Numbered from the stretch's first letter, positions 39,805-49,040 are shown. The stretch: DNA of 64,000 nt from Micromonospora sp. WMMD980 (GCF_029626035.1 NZ_JARUBE010000003.1:1-64000), one strand, 5' to 3'. Notes: a model not told the origin generated them from the letters alone. Translations and numbers: made by a program.

Positions 39805-40356
39805 GTGCCCACCACCTCGCTCGGCATCACCTACCCGGGGTCCACCTCCCACGCCCGCATCTGGGAGCACCTCCAGACGCTGGCGCAGGACGTCAACACG
39901 CTGCTGCTGGGGGTCAACGCCCCGGCCATGGCCATGCTGCGGTGCAGCAGCGGGCAGATGATCCCGAACAACAACTTCGTCAGCGTCAACATGCAGTCCG
40001 AGGACCTCGACACCGCGAACGGGCACAGCACCTCGTCGTCGACGTCGCGGTACGTCGTACAGACCGCCGGCTGGTATCGGCTCGCCGGCGGGGTCACGTT
40101 CGTCGGCAACGGCACCGGCCGGCGCGGCACCCGCTGGCTGAAGAACGGCACCAACCCGGTCGACGGCGGTGACGTGCTGATCGCCGCCGCCGGCACCGGC
40201 GCGGGCGGGCCGCCCGCCTCGTCGCCGCTGGTGCTGCTCCAGGCCGGCGACTACATCGAGTTGCAGGTGTTCCAGGACTCGGGCAGCTCGCTGGCGCTGG
40301 TCACGTCGGCGGCAAACCACACCTGGATGTCAGTGGAGTGGCGCAGAGCCCCGTAG
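39805..40356 (+). CDS. Tail fibre tip protein, C1q/TNF-like fold candidate
   Basis: 183 residues from GTG 39805. TSLGITYPGSTSHARIWEHLQTLAQDVNTLL forms a short coil, then SRYVVQTAGWYRLAGGVTFVGNGTGRRGTRWLKNGT... LLQAGDYIELQVFQDSGSSL, the classic C1q-like beta sandwich of phage fibre tips. Last structural tail gene. Confidence 0.7.
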   Translation: MPTTSLGITYPGSTSHARIWEHLQTLAQDVNTLLLGVNAPAMAMLRCSSGQMIPNNNFVSVNMQSEDLDTANGHSTSSSTSRYVVQTAGWYRLAGGVTFVGNGTGRRGTRWLKNGTNPVDGGDVLIAAAGTGAGGPPASSPLVLLQAGDYIELQVFQDSGSSLALVTSAANHTWMSVEWRRAP

Positions 40357-40365
40357 GAGGTAACC

Positions 40366-40677
40366 GTGGCGTGGGAAGTGCTCGAGGAGAATCGGTGGCG
40401 GTGGCCCGGCTCTGTCGAGGGCGGCGACGTGGGCGTGCACGTGATGCGCCTGGCCGACGGGGTGTTCGCCGAATACCACTGGTTCGGCGCGATCGTCTTC
40501 TACCGGCAGGTGGAGGACGAGTTCGATCCGCAGTGGCCGCTCACGAACGCCCCGTATATGCACATGATCGACGCGACTCCATGCCCGCCGCTGGAGACCG
40601 AGGACGCGGCGTGGGCGCTCATCGACCAGGCGCTCGCTGAGCTGGAGGGAGACGCCGGTGGCGACGACGGCCCCTGA
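40366..40677 (+). CDS. Hypothetical tail/lysis junction protein
   Basis: 103 residues from GTG 40366 (TAGGAGG upstream). Trp-rich, acidic; overlaps the endolysin start by 20 nt. Function unknown. Confidence 0.55.
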   Translation: MAWEVLEENRWRWPGSVEGGDVGVHVMRLADGVFAEYHWFGAIVFYRQVEDEFDPQWPLTNAPYMHMIDATPCPPLETEDAAWALIDQALAELEGDAGGDDGP

Positions 40678-41503
40678 GACCCTGCTCGCCGCCCGCCGGC
40701 TGCTGTTGGAGCACCTCGGCGGGCACGGCCTGTCCGGCGCCGCCGTCGGCATCGTCGGTGACCCCGCCCACCGGGGCGGCTACCACTGCGGCTCCGACCG
40801 GGTCATCTCCGGCGACTACTCCGTGGTGGAGTCGTCCCGGGACCGGTCGGGGCTGGCGCAGTGGGCGTGCGCGCTCGACGTCGGCGCGTTCAGCGTGGCC
40901 ACGGCCGGCCGCCGCTACGACCTGCCGCACTTCTCCGCCTGGCTCGTTTCAGAGTGCGCGAAGGGCACGGACGACACCCGGGACATCCGGGAGGTCATCT
41001 ACTCGCTGGACGGGCGCACGGTGGTCCGCTGGGACCGCCTCGGCCGACGCCGCAGCGGAGACGACTCGCACCGGTGGCACACGCACATCAGCTACCACCG
41101 GGACGCGATCCGCGCCGGCCGGGACCAGAGCGCGGTCATCCGCCGCTACCTGACCACCATCGGCCTGATCCAGGCCACTCCGATCCAGGAGGCAGACATG
41201 CCGCTGACCGAGGCCGACGCCAACACCGTCTGGGCCGCGAAGGCGCTGGAGTACGTCGACGAGTTCGGCGACGGCAAGCGCGACGCCCGCACGGTGAAGG
41301 ACATCCTGTTCGCCACGCACGCCGCGGCGCTGGCCGCCGCCGACCCGACCCGGATGGCCAGGGCGGTCGCCGACCTGATCCGCGCCGACCTCGCCCAGCT
41401 GCCCCCGGGCGCCGGGCTGACCGTGGAGCAGGTGGAGGGGGCGACGGAGCGAGGCATCCGCCGGGCCCTGGGCAGCCTCGACGGTGCCACCCCGCAGGGG
41501 TGA
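40658..41503 (+). CDS. Endolysin, metallopeptidase (M15-like)
   Basis: 281 residues from GTG 40658. Catalytic part 1-160 with QWACALDVGAF (zinc Asp) and RWHTHISYHRD (zinc His) in the arrangement of D-Ala-D-Ala carboxypeptidase-like endolysins; it would cut peptidoglycan peptides. C-terminal 110 residues are helical and may bind the wall or oligomerise. First of the lysis genes. Confidence 0.75.
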   Translation: MATTAPETLLAARRLLLEHLGGHGLSGAAVGIVGDPAHRGGYHCGSDRVISGDYSVVESSRDRSGLAQWACALDVGAFSVATAGRRYDLPHFSAWLVSECAKGTDDTRDIREVIYSLDGRTVVRWDRLGRRRSGDDSHRWHTHISYHRDAIRAGRDQSAVIRRYLTTIGLIQATPIQEADMPLTEADANTVWAAKALEYVDEFGDGKRDARTVKDILFATHAAALAAADPTRMARAVADLIRADLAQLPPGAGLTVEQVEGATERGIRRALGSLDGATPQG

Positions 41504-41551
41504 GCCGATCGGGTTCAGCCGGACTGGCACCGGGAAGGTTAGGGCCTGTGC

Positions 41552-41854
41552 GTGGCAGCGATGAGAGCGGAACGCGTCATCAGGATCGTGCTGGACGTCG
41601 GGTGCATCCTGGTAGGCCTGGGCGGGATCGTGCACCAGACGGTCCTCGTCGCTCCCGGCCAGGCGTCGGAGGCGCTGCTGGTGGCGTACGTGTCGGTGCT
41701 GGGGATCCCGGCCGGGGTGGGTCTGCTCTCGCTGCGAGCCAGTGGCGGGAGCGGTACGACCGGGCCGCCGTCGCCGTCTCCGGGGCCGGACTCACCGCCG
41801 CCGGGATCATCATCGCCGTCGCCGGCGCCGTCCGGGGCGGGTGAACCCGGGTGA
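41552..41854 (+). CDS. Membrane protein of the lysis cassette (holin/antiholin candidate)
   Basis: 100 residues from GTG 41552; ATG 41561 is an equally good start. Two membrane segments (VLDVGCILVGLGGIVHQTVLV and ALLVAYVSVLGIPAGVGLLSL), then a Pro/Ser-rich tail. Directly after the endolysin, so a holin role competes with the gene at 42311. Confidence 0.6.
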   Translation: MAAMRAERVIRIVLDVGCILVGLGGIVHQTVLVAPGQASEALLVAYVSVLGIPAGVGLLSLRASGGSGTTGPPSPSPGPDSPPPGSSSPSPAPSGAGEPG

Positions 41855-42090
41855 CGTTCCGCGCCTGGCAGACCCTGGTGGTGGCGCTGCTGTTCGCGCT
41901 CGTCGCCGCCGTCGGATCGATGACCTACACGAACGCTGCGGCTCGGGAGTCGGAGCGGAAGTGTTGCGGCATCGTCTCGACGTTGGATGACGCGTATGCG
42001 GAGACGCCGCCGCAGACCCCGGCCGGGCAGAAGATCGCCACGGACATCGCCCGGCTGCGCTCCGACTTCACCTGCCCGCCGACCCGGTAG
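41851..42090 (+). CDS. Membrane-anchored small protein behind the lysis genes
   Basis: 79 residues from GTG 41851 (GTGA overlap). N-terminal anchor (TLVVALLFALVAAVGSMTY), then a helical outer part with Cys pair KCCG. Size and topology recall spanin-like or Rz-like lysis accessories, though spanins are not expected without an outer membrane. The repeat boundary used in this report (41971) falls inside it only because the window starts there. Confidence 0.6.
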   Translation: MTFRAWQTLVVALLFALVAAVGSMTYTNAAARESERKCCGIVSTLDDAYAETPPQTPAGQKIATDIARLRSDFTCPPTR

Positions 42091-42288
42091 CTACCGGCAC
42101 TCGTGCTCGTGCTGCGTCACCAGCCCGCAGCCGTCCTCCTGACAGCGCCACTGGCGGCCCATCCGCCCACACACCGCGCACGCACCCCACGCCGGGACCG
42201 TGCGCGGATTCCCGTCCGGATCACGGTGCCCGCGCGGGCACGGCTCCGGCACCTCGGCGTACCCGCCGGGCGTCTTCCTGTACCTCAC
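42091..42288 (-). CDS. Small Cys/His-rich putative zinc-binding protein (second copy)
   Basis: Same as 121-318: 65 residues from GTG, Cys/His pattern CPRGH, CAVC, HEHEC. Here the convergent partner (41851-42090) is complete. Confidence 0.5.
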   Translation of the reverse strand: MRYRKTPGGYAEVPEPCPRGHRDPDGNPRTVPAWGACAVCGRMGRQWRCQEDGCGLVTQHEHECR

Positions 42289-42310
42289 CCCCCTGACCTT
42301 AGGAGCCGAG

Positions 42311-42673
42311 ATGTTCCAGACCTACGGCAAGGCCCTGGTCGCGGTCGTCGCCGCCGCCCTCACCGTCGCCTACGGGGCGCTGTCCGGCGACCAGCACATC
42401 GACCCGGACGAGGCGGTGCAGATCGCCATCGCCGCCGCGACCGCTGTCGGCGTCTACCTGGTGCCGCTGGCCCCGCAGTACCGGTGGGGCAAGACCGCCA
42501 TCGCCGTCGTCCTGTCGGTGCTGCAGGTGCTAACCACGGTGATCCTGGGCGGGCTGGACTCCGGGGAGTGGATCGCGCTGCTGCTCGCCGCGGCGACGGT
42601 CCTCGGGGTCGGCGTGGCACCGGCCGCGTCGGACAACGGCGTCCGCTCGCGCACACCTGTGACCGCCGACTGA
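42311..42673 (+). CDS. Holin-like phage membrane protein (second copy)
   Basis: Same as 341-703. In this complete context it is the last plus-strand gene of the lysis region, about 0.8 kb behind the endolysin (40658-41503), with three or four membrane segments in 120 residues, which makes holin the best reading. Confidence 0.62.
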   Translation: MFQTYGKALVAVVAAALTVAYGALSGDQHIDPDEAVQIAIAAATAVGVYLVPLAPQYRWGKTAIAVVLSVLQVLTTVILGGLDSGEWIALLLAAATVLGVGVAPAASDNGVRSRTPVTAD

Positions 42674-42694
42674 CCCTCGCGCGCTGCACAGACT

Positions 42695-42732
42695 GCGGCC
42701 CCCGCTGGAGCGATTGCTCTGGCGGGGGCCGC
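42695..42732. terminator. Terminator closing the late operon (second copy)
   Basis: Same 11-bp-stem hairpin as 725-762. Here it visibly ends the long rightward late transcript that begins near the terminase genes. Confidence 0.75.
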
Positions 42733-42749
42733 TTCGTGCTGTGCGGAGG

Positions 42750-42929
42750 TCAGGCGGGGAGGTGCGCCGCCTTGATCTCATCGATGCGCCGCTCGATCTC
42801 GTCGTACAGGCGGCCGGCCTGCCTCTCACTCGGGCCGGCCGCCGCACTGCCCAGTGCCGCGTAACGGCCGGCCACGTCCATGGTTCGGCCGTACTCGCGG
42901 ATCAGCTCCATCAGGGTCGGCTCGTTCAT
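42750..42929 (-). CDS. Small helical protein (second copy)
   Basis: Identical to 780-959; 59 residues, charged helix, unknown function, GAGAGG ribosome site. Confidence 0.55.
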   Translation of the reverse strand: MNEPTLMELIREYGRTMDVAGRYAALGSAAAGPSERQAGRLYDEIERRIDEIKAAHLPA

Positions 42930-42942
42930 AGCTGGGTTCCTC

Positions 42943-42988
42943 TCCGAGAAGTTGACCTTGCGGGGAGCGTCCGAGAAGTTGACCTTGC
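42943..42988. repeat. 19-bp direct repeat pair (second copy)
   Basis: Same as 973-1018, at 42943-42961 and 42970-42988. Confidence 0.6.
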
Positions 42989-43017
42989 CGCAAAGGGGTG
43001 GGCCGGAGCCCCGCCCC

Positions 43018-43236
43018 TCAGTAGTAGTCCACCCAGCTCGCGGCGGCCCGGCCCTTGCAGCCCGGGTGGGCGGCCTCCCCGTTCTCCCGGCAGATCGCGT
43101 GGACCTCACCGGCGGCGATCGGGGCCTGGCAGCCGGTGCACTGGGTGGCGGTGTCGCAGTCGGGGCAGGTGGGGCTGGTGGCGTGGGCCTCGGTGGAGCA
43201 GTACTTCTTGCTGCTGTCCCAGGTGTACTTCGTCAT
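43018..43236 (-). CDS. Zinc-ribbon-like small protein (second copy)
   Basis: Identical to 1048-1266; CPDC and CTGC knuckles in 72 residues; divergent from the excisionase-like gene. Confidence 0.6.
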   Translation of the reverse strand: MTKYTWDSSKKYCSTEAHATSPTCPDCDTATQCTGCQAPIAAGEVHAICRENGEAAHPGCKGRAAASWVDYY

Positions 43237-43276
43237 TTCCGTCTCCCTCTCGCTCCCTGTACCTATAGTCTAACCC

Positions 43277-43302
43277 ATGCAGTGGACGATCGTCCACTGC
43301 AT
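43277..43302. promoter_or_regulatory. 26-bp palindromic operator (second copy)
   Basis: Same as 1307-1332; with two repeat copies in one cell, the cognate regulator has twice the operator load. Confidence 0.7.
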
Positions 43303-43331
43303 CTCGCCACTTTCTCAAATATTTTCCGGAG

Positions 43332-43360
43332 TTGACGAAGGTCCACTCAGCGGATAAATT
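43332..43360 (+). promoter_or_regulatory. Promoter of the excisionase-like gene (second copy)
   Basis: TTGACG, 17 nt, TAAATT, as at 1362-1390. Confidence 0.7.
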
Positions 43361-43366
43361 GGGAGC

Positions 43367-43570
43367 ATGGGAAACCCGACCATCGACCCCGACATCCCCC
43401 GCCTCTACAGCCTCGCCGAAGCAGCCACCCGCCTCGGCTACAGCTCCAAACAGGGACTCCACAAGCGCCTGGCAGCAGGTGAGATCCCCTGCGGGCGGGT
43501 GGGCACCACATTCGTCCTGCGCGCCGACCTCATCGACGCCCTCGCCGAGCAGGAACGCCCCACCGAATAG
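43367..43570 (+). CDS. Excisionase/MerR-type small DNA-binding protein (second copy)
   Basis: Identical to 1397-1600; 67 residues, HTH plus wing. Confidence 0.7.
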   Translation: MGNPTIDPDIPRLYSLAEAATRLGYSSKQGLHKRLAAGEIPCGRVGTTFVLRADLIDALAEQERPTE

Positions 43571-43583
43571 CCCCGCACACGAC

Positions 43584-43617
43584 GCGGCCCCTGTCTCCAC
43601 CCGGAGACAGGGGCCGC
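43584..43617. terminator. Strong hairpin terminator (second copy)
   Basis: 15-bp stem, 4-nt loop, as at 1614-1647. Confidence 0.85.
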
Positions 43618-43635
43618 TCTTTCGCGTCCGAGGGG

Positions 43636-44190
43636 CTACGTCAACAATTGCGGGACGCGGTTGCGGTGCACGCCGAGCCGACGCGCAATCTCAGCGTTCG
43701 ACAACCCGCCGGCCTGCATCTCCCTGACCGCAGAGCCCCGGACCGCCCGGAGCGCCTTCTGCTGGACCGGCGCGTCGGCCAACTGCTGCCCGGCCAGCCG
43801 CGCCCGCTCCGCCGGATCCTCCACGGCCTCGATGGCATCGGCGGCGGCCTCCCACTCGGCTGGCAGGTCGCCCGCGTAGCTGGCGAGCCTGGCGCGCGAC
43901 ACCTCGCGCGCCCTAGCGACCATCGCAGCCCGCTCGGCCGGATTGTCGGCGACGTTGTACCTGGGCGACTCCTGGGCGATGGTGGCCACCTCGGCGCGTT
44001 CCGCCGTCGGTCTATCCGGCAACCAGTCGTAGGTGGTGCGAGCGGGGTCGACCTCCGACCACCACGGCTTCTCCCGCCGGTGCGCGCCCATGCGGCTGGC
44101 GGGGGTGCTGGTGATCCCGACGTACAGGAGCTGGCCGTCGCTGTCGCGCAAGCGGTAGAGGGCGGTGGGGACGGCGGCGGGGTGGGTCAC
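43636..44190 (-). CDS. GIY-YIG-like/HTH fusion protein (second copy)
   Basis: Identical to 1666-2220; 184 residues from GTG, GIY-YIG-like N-terminus (LYRLRD...LLYVGIT) and C-terminal HTH. Confidence 0.65.
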   Translation of the reverse strand: MTHPAAVPTALYRLRDSDGQLLYVGITSTPASRMGAHRREKPWWSEVDPARTTYDWLPDRPTAERAEVATIAQESPRYNVADNPAERAAMVARAREVSRARLASYAGDLPAEWEAAADAIEAVEDPAERARLAGQQLADAPVQQKALRAVRGSAVREMQAGGLSNAEIARRLGVHRNRVPQLLT

Positions 44191-44423
44191 TTCTCGTCTC
44201 CGGCCTGGCCGTCGGGGTCGAGGTGTCGGTAGACGGTCGAGCGGGCACGGCCGGTCCGCTCGGCCAGGTAGGCCGGCTTCACGCCGAGCTTGTGGGCTGC
44301 CCTGACCTTCTCCCACAGCTTCTCGTCGACCTCGTCCGCGTGCTTCGTCGCCCGCTCGACGTCGGCCATCGCGCGCCGTTGCGCCTCGGTCTCGGGAGTC
44401 CACTTGGGTCGCGCCACGCGCAT
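44187..44423 (-). CDS. Small helix-turn-helix protein (second copy)
   Basis: Identical to 2217-2453; 78 residues; operon partner of the GIY-YIG-HTH gene. Confidence 0.65.
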   Translation of the reverse strand: MRVARPKWTPETEAQRRAMADVERATKHADEVDEKLWEKVRAAHKLGVKPAYLAERTGRARSTVYRHLDPDGQAGDEK

Positions 44424-44439
44424 GATCTTAGCCCTTCGC

Positions 44440-44508
44440 TGTCCGATGGTCGTACACCCTTGCCCGTCTGCCCGGGGCGCTGTTAGTGTTGCATCATCGG
44501 ACACTAAC
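44440..44508. promoter_or_regulatory. Nested inverted repeats before the transfer operon (second copy)
   Basis: GTTAGTGT/ACACTAAC and TGTCCGATG/CATCGGACA as at 2470-2538. Confidence 0.6.
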
Positions 44509-44528
44509 CCACAAGCAGAGGGAGCCAG

Positions 44529-44696
44529 ATGGGCCTGTTCAGCAGGAAGCCGAGCGTCCCGAACACGATCAGCGGCAAGCAGATGGCCGACCTGTCCCGC
44601 CGGGCACAGAAGGCCAACCCGCAGATGTTCACCGCCAAGGCCATCAAGCAGCGCAAGGCGTCGCAGGCGCAGCAGAGCAAGGCCAGCCAGAGCTGA
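44529..44696 (+). CDS. Small basic protein at head of transfer operon (second copy)
   Basis: Identical to 2559-2726; 55 residues beginning MGLFSRK. Confidence 0.65.
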   Translation: MGLFSRKPSVPNTISGKQMADLSRRAQKANPQMFTAKAIKQRKASQAQQSKASQS

Positions 44697-44706
44697 CCAA
44701 GTAGGC

Positions 44707-44744
44707 GGCCCCCGGCCGGGCGACTCCACCGCCGGCCGGGGGCC
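44707..44744 (+). terminator. Hairpin in the transfer operon (second copy)
   Basis: 13-bp stem as at 2737-2774. Confidence 0.65.
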
Positions 44745-44772
44745 TTGACCGGACCCCCTGGAGGCCCGACCC

Positions 44773-44937
44773 ATGTCCATGATGATCGACCGGCTCGTGA
44801 AGCGCACCGTCCTGGTGTGCGCCGTGCTGGCCACCCTCGCGTTCGGCGTCAACCACCACGACCACCCGTGCACCGGCCAGCAGGTCGGCGCGGGCGGCAT
44901 GTGCGTCTCCACCGCCTGGACCGGAGGTGCCGCGTGA
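44773..44937 (+). CDS. Small single-pass membrane protein, Spd-like (second copy)
   Basis: Identical to 2803-2967; 54 residues with one membrane segment. Confidence 0.6.
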   Translation: MSMMIDRLVKRTVLVCAVLATLAFGVNHHDHPCTGQQVGAGGMCVSTAWTGGAA

Positions 44938-45119
44938 CGCCCGCCCAGTACGTCCTGATGATCGTCGTCGGTGGGACCGGCACGCCGCTGCTGGTGGCCG
45001 AGATCGCCCGCCGGCTGGTGGAGGGCCACGCCAACACCACCGCCCGCGCGATCCGCGAGCAGCAGCCCGCCGCACCGGCCCGGGCCGCCGCCGTCCGTGA
45101 GAAGGAGTTGACGCGGTGA
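44934..45119 (+). CDS. Small membrane protein, Spd-like (second copy)
   Basis: Identical to 2964-3149; 61 residues, coupled to both neighbours. Confidence 0.6.
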   Translation: MTPAQYVLMIVVGGTGTPLLVAEIARRLVEGHANTTARAIREQQPAAPARAAAVREKELTR

Positions 45120-46519
45120 GCCTTTTTCGCCGGTTGATCCCCGACCCGGAGCTGGAGCGCGCCCGCGCCGAGGCGTCCCGGGAGCAGGCCCGCGCCGACC
45201 TGGAGCGCGCCCGCGTCGAGGCGCAGATCCAGCGGGAGCGCCAGGCCGCCGACGCCGAGTTCGCCCGCCAGCAGACCCTCGCCGACGAGGAGGAGAAGCG
45301 GCGCCGCGACGGCGTACGCCGCGCCGAGCGGGAGGAGCGGTCCAAGCGGCGGCGGAAGGCCCGCGCCGAGTTCGCCGCGAAGCTGCGCCCGGTGCTGCCG
45401 CTGCTGCTCATCAACGGCGGCGCCGCGTACGCCCAGGGCGCGTACGCCTACGAGGAGATCGCCCCCGCCCACTGGAACACCCCGTCGAAGGTCGCGTTCG
45501 CGGTCGCGTTCTCCGCCGCGTTGGAGTCGATCGCTGTGTACGTGCAGTGGCACGCCCACGACGCGCTCCTGCTCAACGCGCACGCCACGGCGGCCGGGCT
45601 GCGGCGGGCCGCGTGGGGCATCGCCGGGGTGGTGGCGGCCATCAACTACGCGCACTTCGCCGGTGAGGGCATGGCGCCGACGTCGGCGGCGGTGGCGTTC
45701 GCGCTGCTGTCGCTGCTGTCGCCGTGGCTGTGGGGTTTGCACACCCGCCGCGCTCAGCACGTGCAGCTGCTCGCCGAGGACGCCAACCTCATCGACGAGG
45801 GCGGCGTGGAGTTCTCCCCGCAGCGGCGGCGCGCGTTTCCGTTCCGGGCGTGGCAGGCCCGCCGCTGGTCCATCGACCACGGGGAGCGGGACCCGCGCCG
45901 CGCCTGGGACGGCTACAACCGCGACCGGCGGCGCCAGCTCGCCCAGCGCCCGCCGGCCGGCCGGCTCCGCGCGGCGGTCACCGTGCTGCGCGGCAAGTCC
46001 GTCCCGGCCGGCCCGGTCATCGACGGGGAGGTCAGCGACAAGGAGCAGGAGCTGATCGACCTGGTGCTGGCGCAGGCCCGCGCCGCCGGCCCTCGACTGA
46101 GGGCGCGGACCGCCACGGCACGCAGCTTCCACTGGCCCGCGCCGCCCGCCATCCCGCCGACCACAACCCGCCACGACGACGGCCTGGACGCGCTCGTGGT
46201 GGCGACCTCGGAACCCGCCACCCCGCCCGCCATCGACCCGCCACCGGCCCGCCAGCCGGAGCCGACCGAACCCGCCACCGTGGCGACCCGGCAACCCGCC
46301 ATCGTGGCGGCTGCCGCACCCGCCACGCGGATCACCCGCCGGGTCGCCATCGACCCGCCAGTGCGACCCGCCAAGTCCAACGCCGACCGGGTCGCCGAAC
46401 TGGTCGCCAAGAAGCCCGCCATGACGCAGGAGCAGGTCGCCAAGAAGCTCGGCCTCGGCATCCGCACCGTCCAGCGGTACTGGCCCAAGAACACCACCAC
46501 TGATCGCAAGGAGGACTGA
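45116..46519 (+). CDS. DUF2637-family membrane protein, SpdB-like (second copy)
   Basis: Identical to 3146-4549: coiled coil, four membrane segments, disordered linker, C-terminal HTH in 467 residues; acts with the adjacent translocase. Confidence 0.8.
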   Translation: MSLFRRLIPDPELERARAEASREQARADLERARVEAQIQRERQAADAEFARQQTLADEEEKRRRDGVRRAEREERSKRRRKARAEFAAKLRPVLPLLLINGGAAYAQGAYAYEEIAPAHWNTPSKVAFAVAFSAALESIAVYVQWHAHDALLLNAHATAAGLRRAAWGIAGVVAAINYAHFAGEGMAPTSAAVAFALLSLLSPWLWGLHTRRAQHVQLLAEDANLIDEGGVEFSPQRRRAFPFRAWQARRWSIDHGERDPRRAWDGYNRDRRRQLAQRPPAGRLRAAVTVLRGKSVPAGPVIDGEVSDKEQELIDLVLAQARAAGPRLRARTATARSFHWPAPPAIPPTTTRHDDGLDALVVATSEPATPPAIDPPPARQPEPTEPATVATRQPAIVAAAAPATRITRRVAIDPPVRPAKSNADRVAELVAKKPAMTQEQVAKKLGLGIRTVQRYWPKNTTTDRKED

Positions 46520-46525
46520 CCCCCG

Positions 46526-48679
46526 ATGCCCGAGCAGATCGACCTGGACGAGCTGGAGCCGGTCGTCCCCGCGCCCCGCCCCGGCGAGCCCGACTACTAC
46601 GAGCCCCGCGGCGAGCAGGTCGCCATCACGCCCGGCACCGACACCGGCAAGCCCGTCGACCTGCCCCGCACCTCCACGACGTTCGCCGACGTCAGCTCGC
46701 GGTACAGCGGGCCCCGCAAGCCCATCGTGCCGGCCACCCTGCGCTCCAAGGCGGGCCGGCACGCCATGGTGCAGTGGGCACTCGCCTTCGCCGGCTACAC
46801 CCTCGCCTACCACGTCACCCGATCCCCGAAGTACCTGGCGAAGACCGCCGTCTTCGCACCCTGGGGGGCGCTGCGGCTGTCCGGCAAGGCCATCCACTGG
46901 ACGTTCGACCTGGAAGGCTTCGGCATCCGGCAGGACGCCGCCAGCCGCAACAACGTACAGGACTACCTGGCCCTGTCCCGGCAGCGTGACCGGCGCGTGG
47001 GCGCCCGCGCCTGGCTGGCCGTGCCTGGGGTGCTGCTGCTGGTCGTGCTGGCGCTGCTGCTGGTGTTCGTCGCGCCGTGGTGGGCGCAGGCCCTCGCCGC
47101 GGCCGTCCTGGTGCCGCTGTTCGCGTACGCCGGGCAGCCAATCGACGCGCCGATCGTGGACCGGGTGTTCACCGCTGACAGGTTCGTCCGCCTCACCGCC
47201 ACCCTGACCCGGCAGGCGATCCTGGCCTGCAACGTCAAGGGCATCAAAGAACCGAAGGACATCAAGTTCCTGTTCGACATCTCTCTCGCCGGCCCCGGCC
47301 ACGAAGCTCTGGTGCTGCTGCCCGCCGGTGTGCTGGCCACCGACGTCATCGACGAGCGCGACCGCCTCGCCTCCGGGTTCCGGCTGCCGAAGACGCAGGT
47401 GTGGCCGGCCACCGTCCCTGGCGAGCACCCCGGCGTACTGTCCATCTGGATCGCCCAGAAGCCTGTGAGCAGCATGAAGGCCCCGGCCTGGCCGCTGCTG
47501 GAGAGCGGCACGTTCGACTACTTCACTGACAAGTTCGTCTACGGCCACGACGAGCGGATGCGGCCCGTCTACTACTCCCTGGCCGAGAAGAACTCCCTGT
47601 TCGGGGGCATCCCCGGTTCCGGGAAGACCCTTGCGGCGCGGCTGGTCATGCTCGCCGCCATCCTCGACCCGCTGGTCGTGCCGCTGGCGTTCGACCTGAA
47701 GGGCTCCGGTGACCTCGACTGCTTCGAGCCGCTGTGCCCGGACGGGCTGCACGGCTCCGGCGCCGACGAGGGCACCAAGGCCGCGGCGATGGCCGCCCTG
47801 GAGTGGCTGCTGACCGAGTGCGACGAGCGGGCGCCGCTGGTCCGCAAGTACGCAGCTCAGGGCATGAACACCGCCAACAAGGTCAACCGGCGGATGGCCG
47901 AGCACGACGCCCGGCTGCGCCCGCTGGTGGCGTTCTTCGACGAGATCCAGGAACTGATCACCGACCCGACCCACGGCAAGCGGGCGAAGTTCCTGCTCAC
48001 GTCCATCGTCAAGCGTGACCGGGCGCTCGGCATCCACCTGATCCTCGCCTCGCAGCGCATCGACAAGGAGTCGATCCCGAAGGGCATCAGCAGCAACATG
48101 GCCCTGCGGACCTGCCTGGCGGTCACCTCGCACACCGAGGTGAACCTGGTCCTCGGCACCGGTGCGTACTCCGCCGGCGCCCGGCCCACCGAGTTCGAGA
48201 CGGGCGACTCGACCGGCCCGAAGGACTCCGGGTGGGGCTACCACGCCGGTGACGGGCCGATCCGGCCGCGCCGGTCCAGCTTCGTCGACAACCCGGCGGC
48301 CGAGCGGGTCGTGCAACGGGCCCTGGAGATGCGCCAGGGTGACAAGCCGGTCGAGGTGCCGCGTATCGCGCTGCGGAACCTGCTCGCTGACGTCCGGCAG
48401 GTGTGGTTCGAGGGCGAGGAGGCGATCTGGTCGGAGCTGATCGTGCCGCGGTTGAAGCATCTCGACCGGGACGCGTACGGCGATCTGACCGTCGAGGTGT
48501 TCGGCGCGTGGATGGCTCGGGCCGGGGTGAAGACGGAGAGCATCAACCGGCGGATCGACTCCAGCTCGACCAAGCGGGCCACCCGGGCCGGCGTGAAACT
48601 GGCCGCCCTGGAGGCCCGGATCGCCGAGAAAACCGCCGAGACGATCGCCTCAACCGACCTCGCTGAGGTCGAGGACTGA
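46526..48679 (+). CDS. FtsK/TraB-type DNA translocase (second copy)
   Basis: Identical to 4556-6709: 717 residues, two membrane segments, Walker A GGIPGSGKT, Walker B LVAFFDEIQE. In this complete context it lies about 4.5 kb downstream of the phage late operon terminator, on the same strand. Confidence 0.88.
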   Translation: MPEQIDLDELEPVVPAPRPGEPDYYEPRGEQVAITPGTDTGKPVDLPRTSTTFADVSSRYSGPRKPIVPATLRSKAGRHAMVQWALAFAGYTLAYHVTRSPKYLAKTAVFAPWGALRLSGKAIHWTFDLEGFGIRQDAASRNNVQDYLALSRQRDRRVGARAWLAVPGVLLLVVLALLLVFVAPWWAQALAAAVLVPLFAYAGQPIDAPIVDRVFTADRFVRLTATLTRQAILACNVKGIKEPKDIKFLFDISLAGPGHEALVLLPAGVLATDVIDERDRLASGFRLPKTQVWPATVPGEHPGVLSIWIAQKPVSSMKAPAWPLLESGTFDYFTDKFVYGHDERMRPVYYSLAEKNSLFGGIPGSGKTLAARLVMLAAILDPLVVPLAFDLKGSGDLDCFEPLCPDGLHGSGADEGTKAAAMAALEWLLTECDERAPLVRKYAAQGMNTANKVNRRMAEHDARLRPLVAFFDEIQELITDPTHGKRAKFLLTSIVKRDRALGIHLILASQRIDKESIPKGISSNMALRTCLAVTSHTEVNLVLGTGAYSAGARPTEFETGDSTGPKDSGWGYHAGDGPIRPRRSSFVDNPAAERVVQRALEMRQGDKPVEVPRIALRNLLADVRQVWFEGEEAIWSELIVPRLKHLDRDAYGDLTVEVFGAWMARAGVKTESINRRIDSSSTKRATRAGVKLAALEARIAEKTAETIASTDLAEVED

Positions 48680-48749
48680 TAGCCCCTGCTAGGGCTAGCG
48701 CTAGCCCCTCCTCTAGGCCCTCTGAGCTGGGAACTAGGCGCTAGCCCCG
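48680..48749. other. Candidate clt/TRS-like repeat cluster (second copy)
   Basis: TAGCCCC-type octamers at 48680, 48702, 48714 and 48742 and the palindrome at 48692-48707, as at 6710-6779. Confidence 0.45.
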
Positions 48750-48788
48750 CAGGCGGTCCGATCCCCGGAAACGCCCCCTGGAGGCGCT

Positions 48789-49028
48789 GTGAGAGGCACG
48801 CTGACCACTACCGCTATCGGTGTCGCCCTGGTCCTGTTCGTGGTCGCCAGGATCGCGCTGTTCCCGCTGAAGGACTGCTGGTGCTGCAGCGGGCAAGGTG
48901 TGCACCGCTCCGACCTGAACCGGAAGCATCAGCGCCGCTGCTGGTGGTGCAAGGGCACCGGCAAGCGGTGGCGGATCGGGCGCCGGATCTGGAACCGGAT
49001 GCGGCAGAAGCACCACGACGCCCGCTGA
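48789..49028 (+). CDS. Membrane protein with DnaJ-type zinc knuckles (second copy)
   Basis: Identical to 6819-7058; CWCCSGQG and CWWCKGTG behind one membrane segment. Confidence 0.6.
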   Translation: MRGTLTTTAIGVALVLFVVARIALFPLKDCWCCSGQGVHRSDLNRKHQRRCWWCKGTGKRWRIGRRIWNRMRQKHHDAR

Positions 49029-49040
49029 CCCGGACGCAGC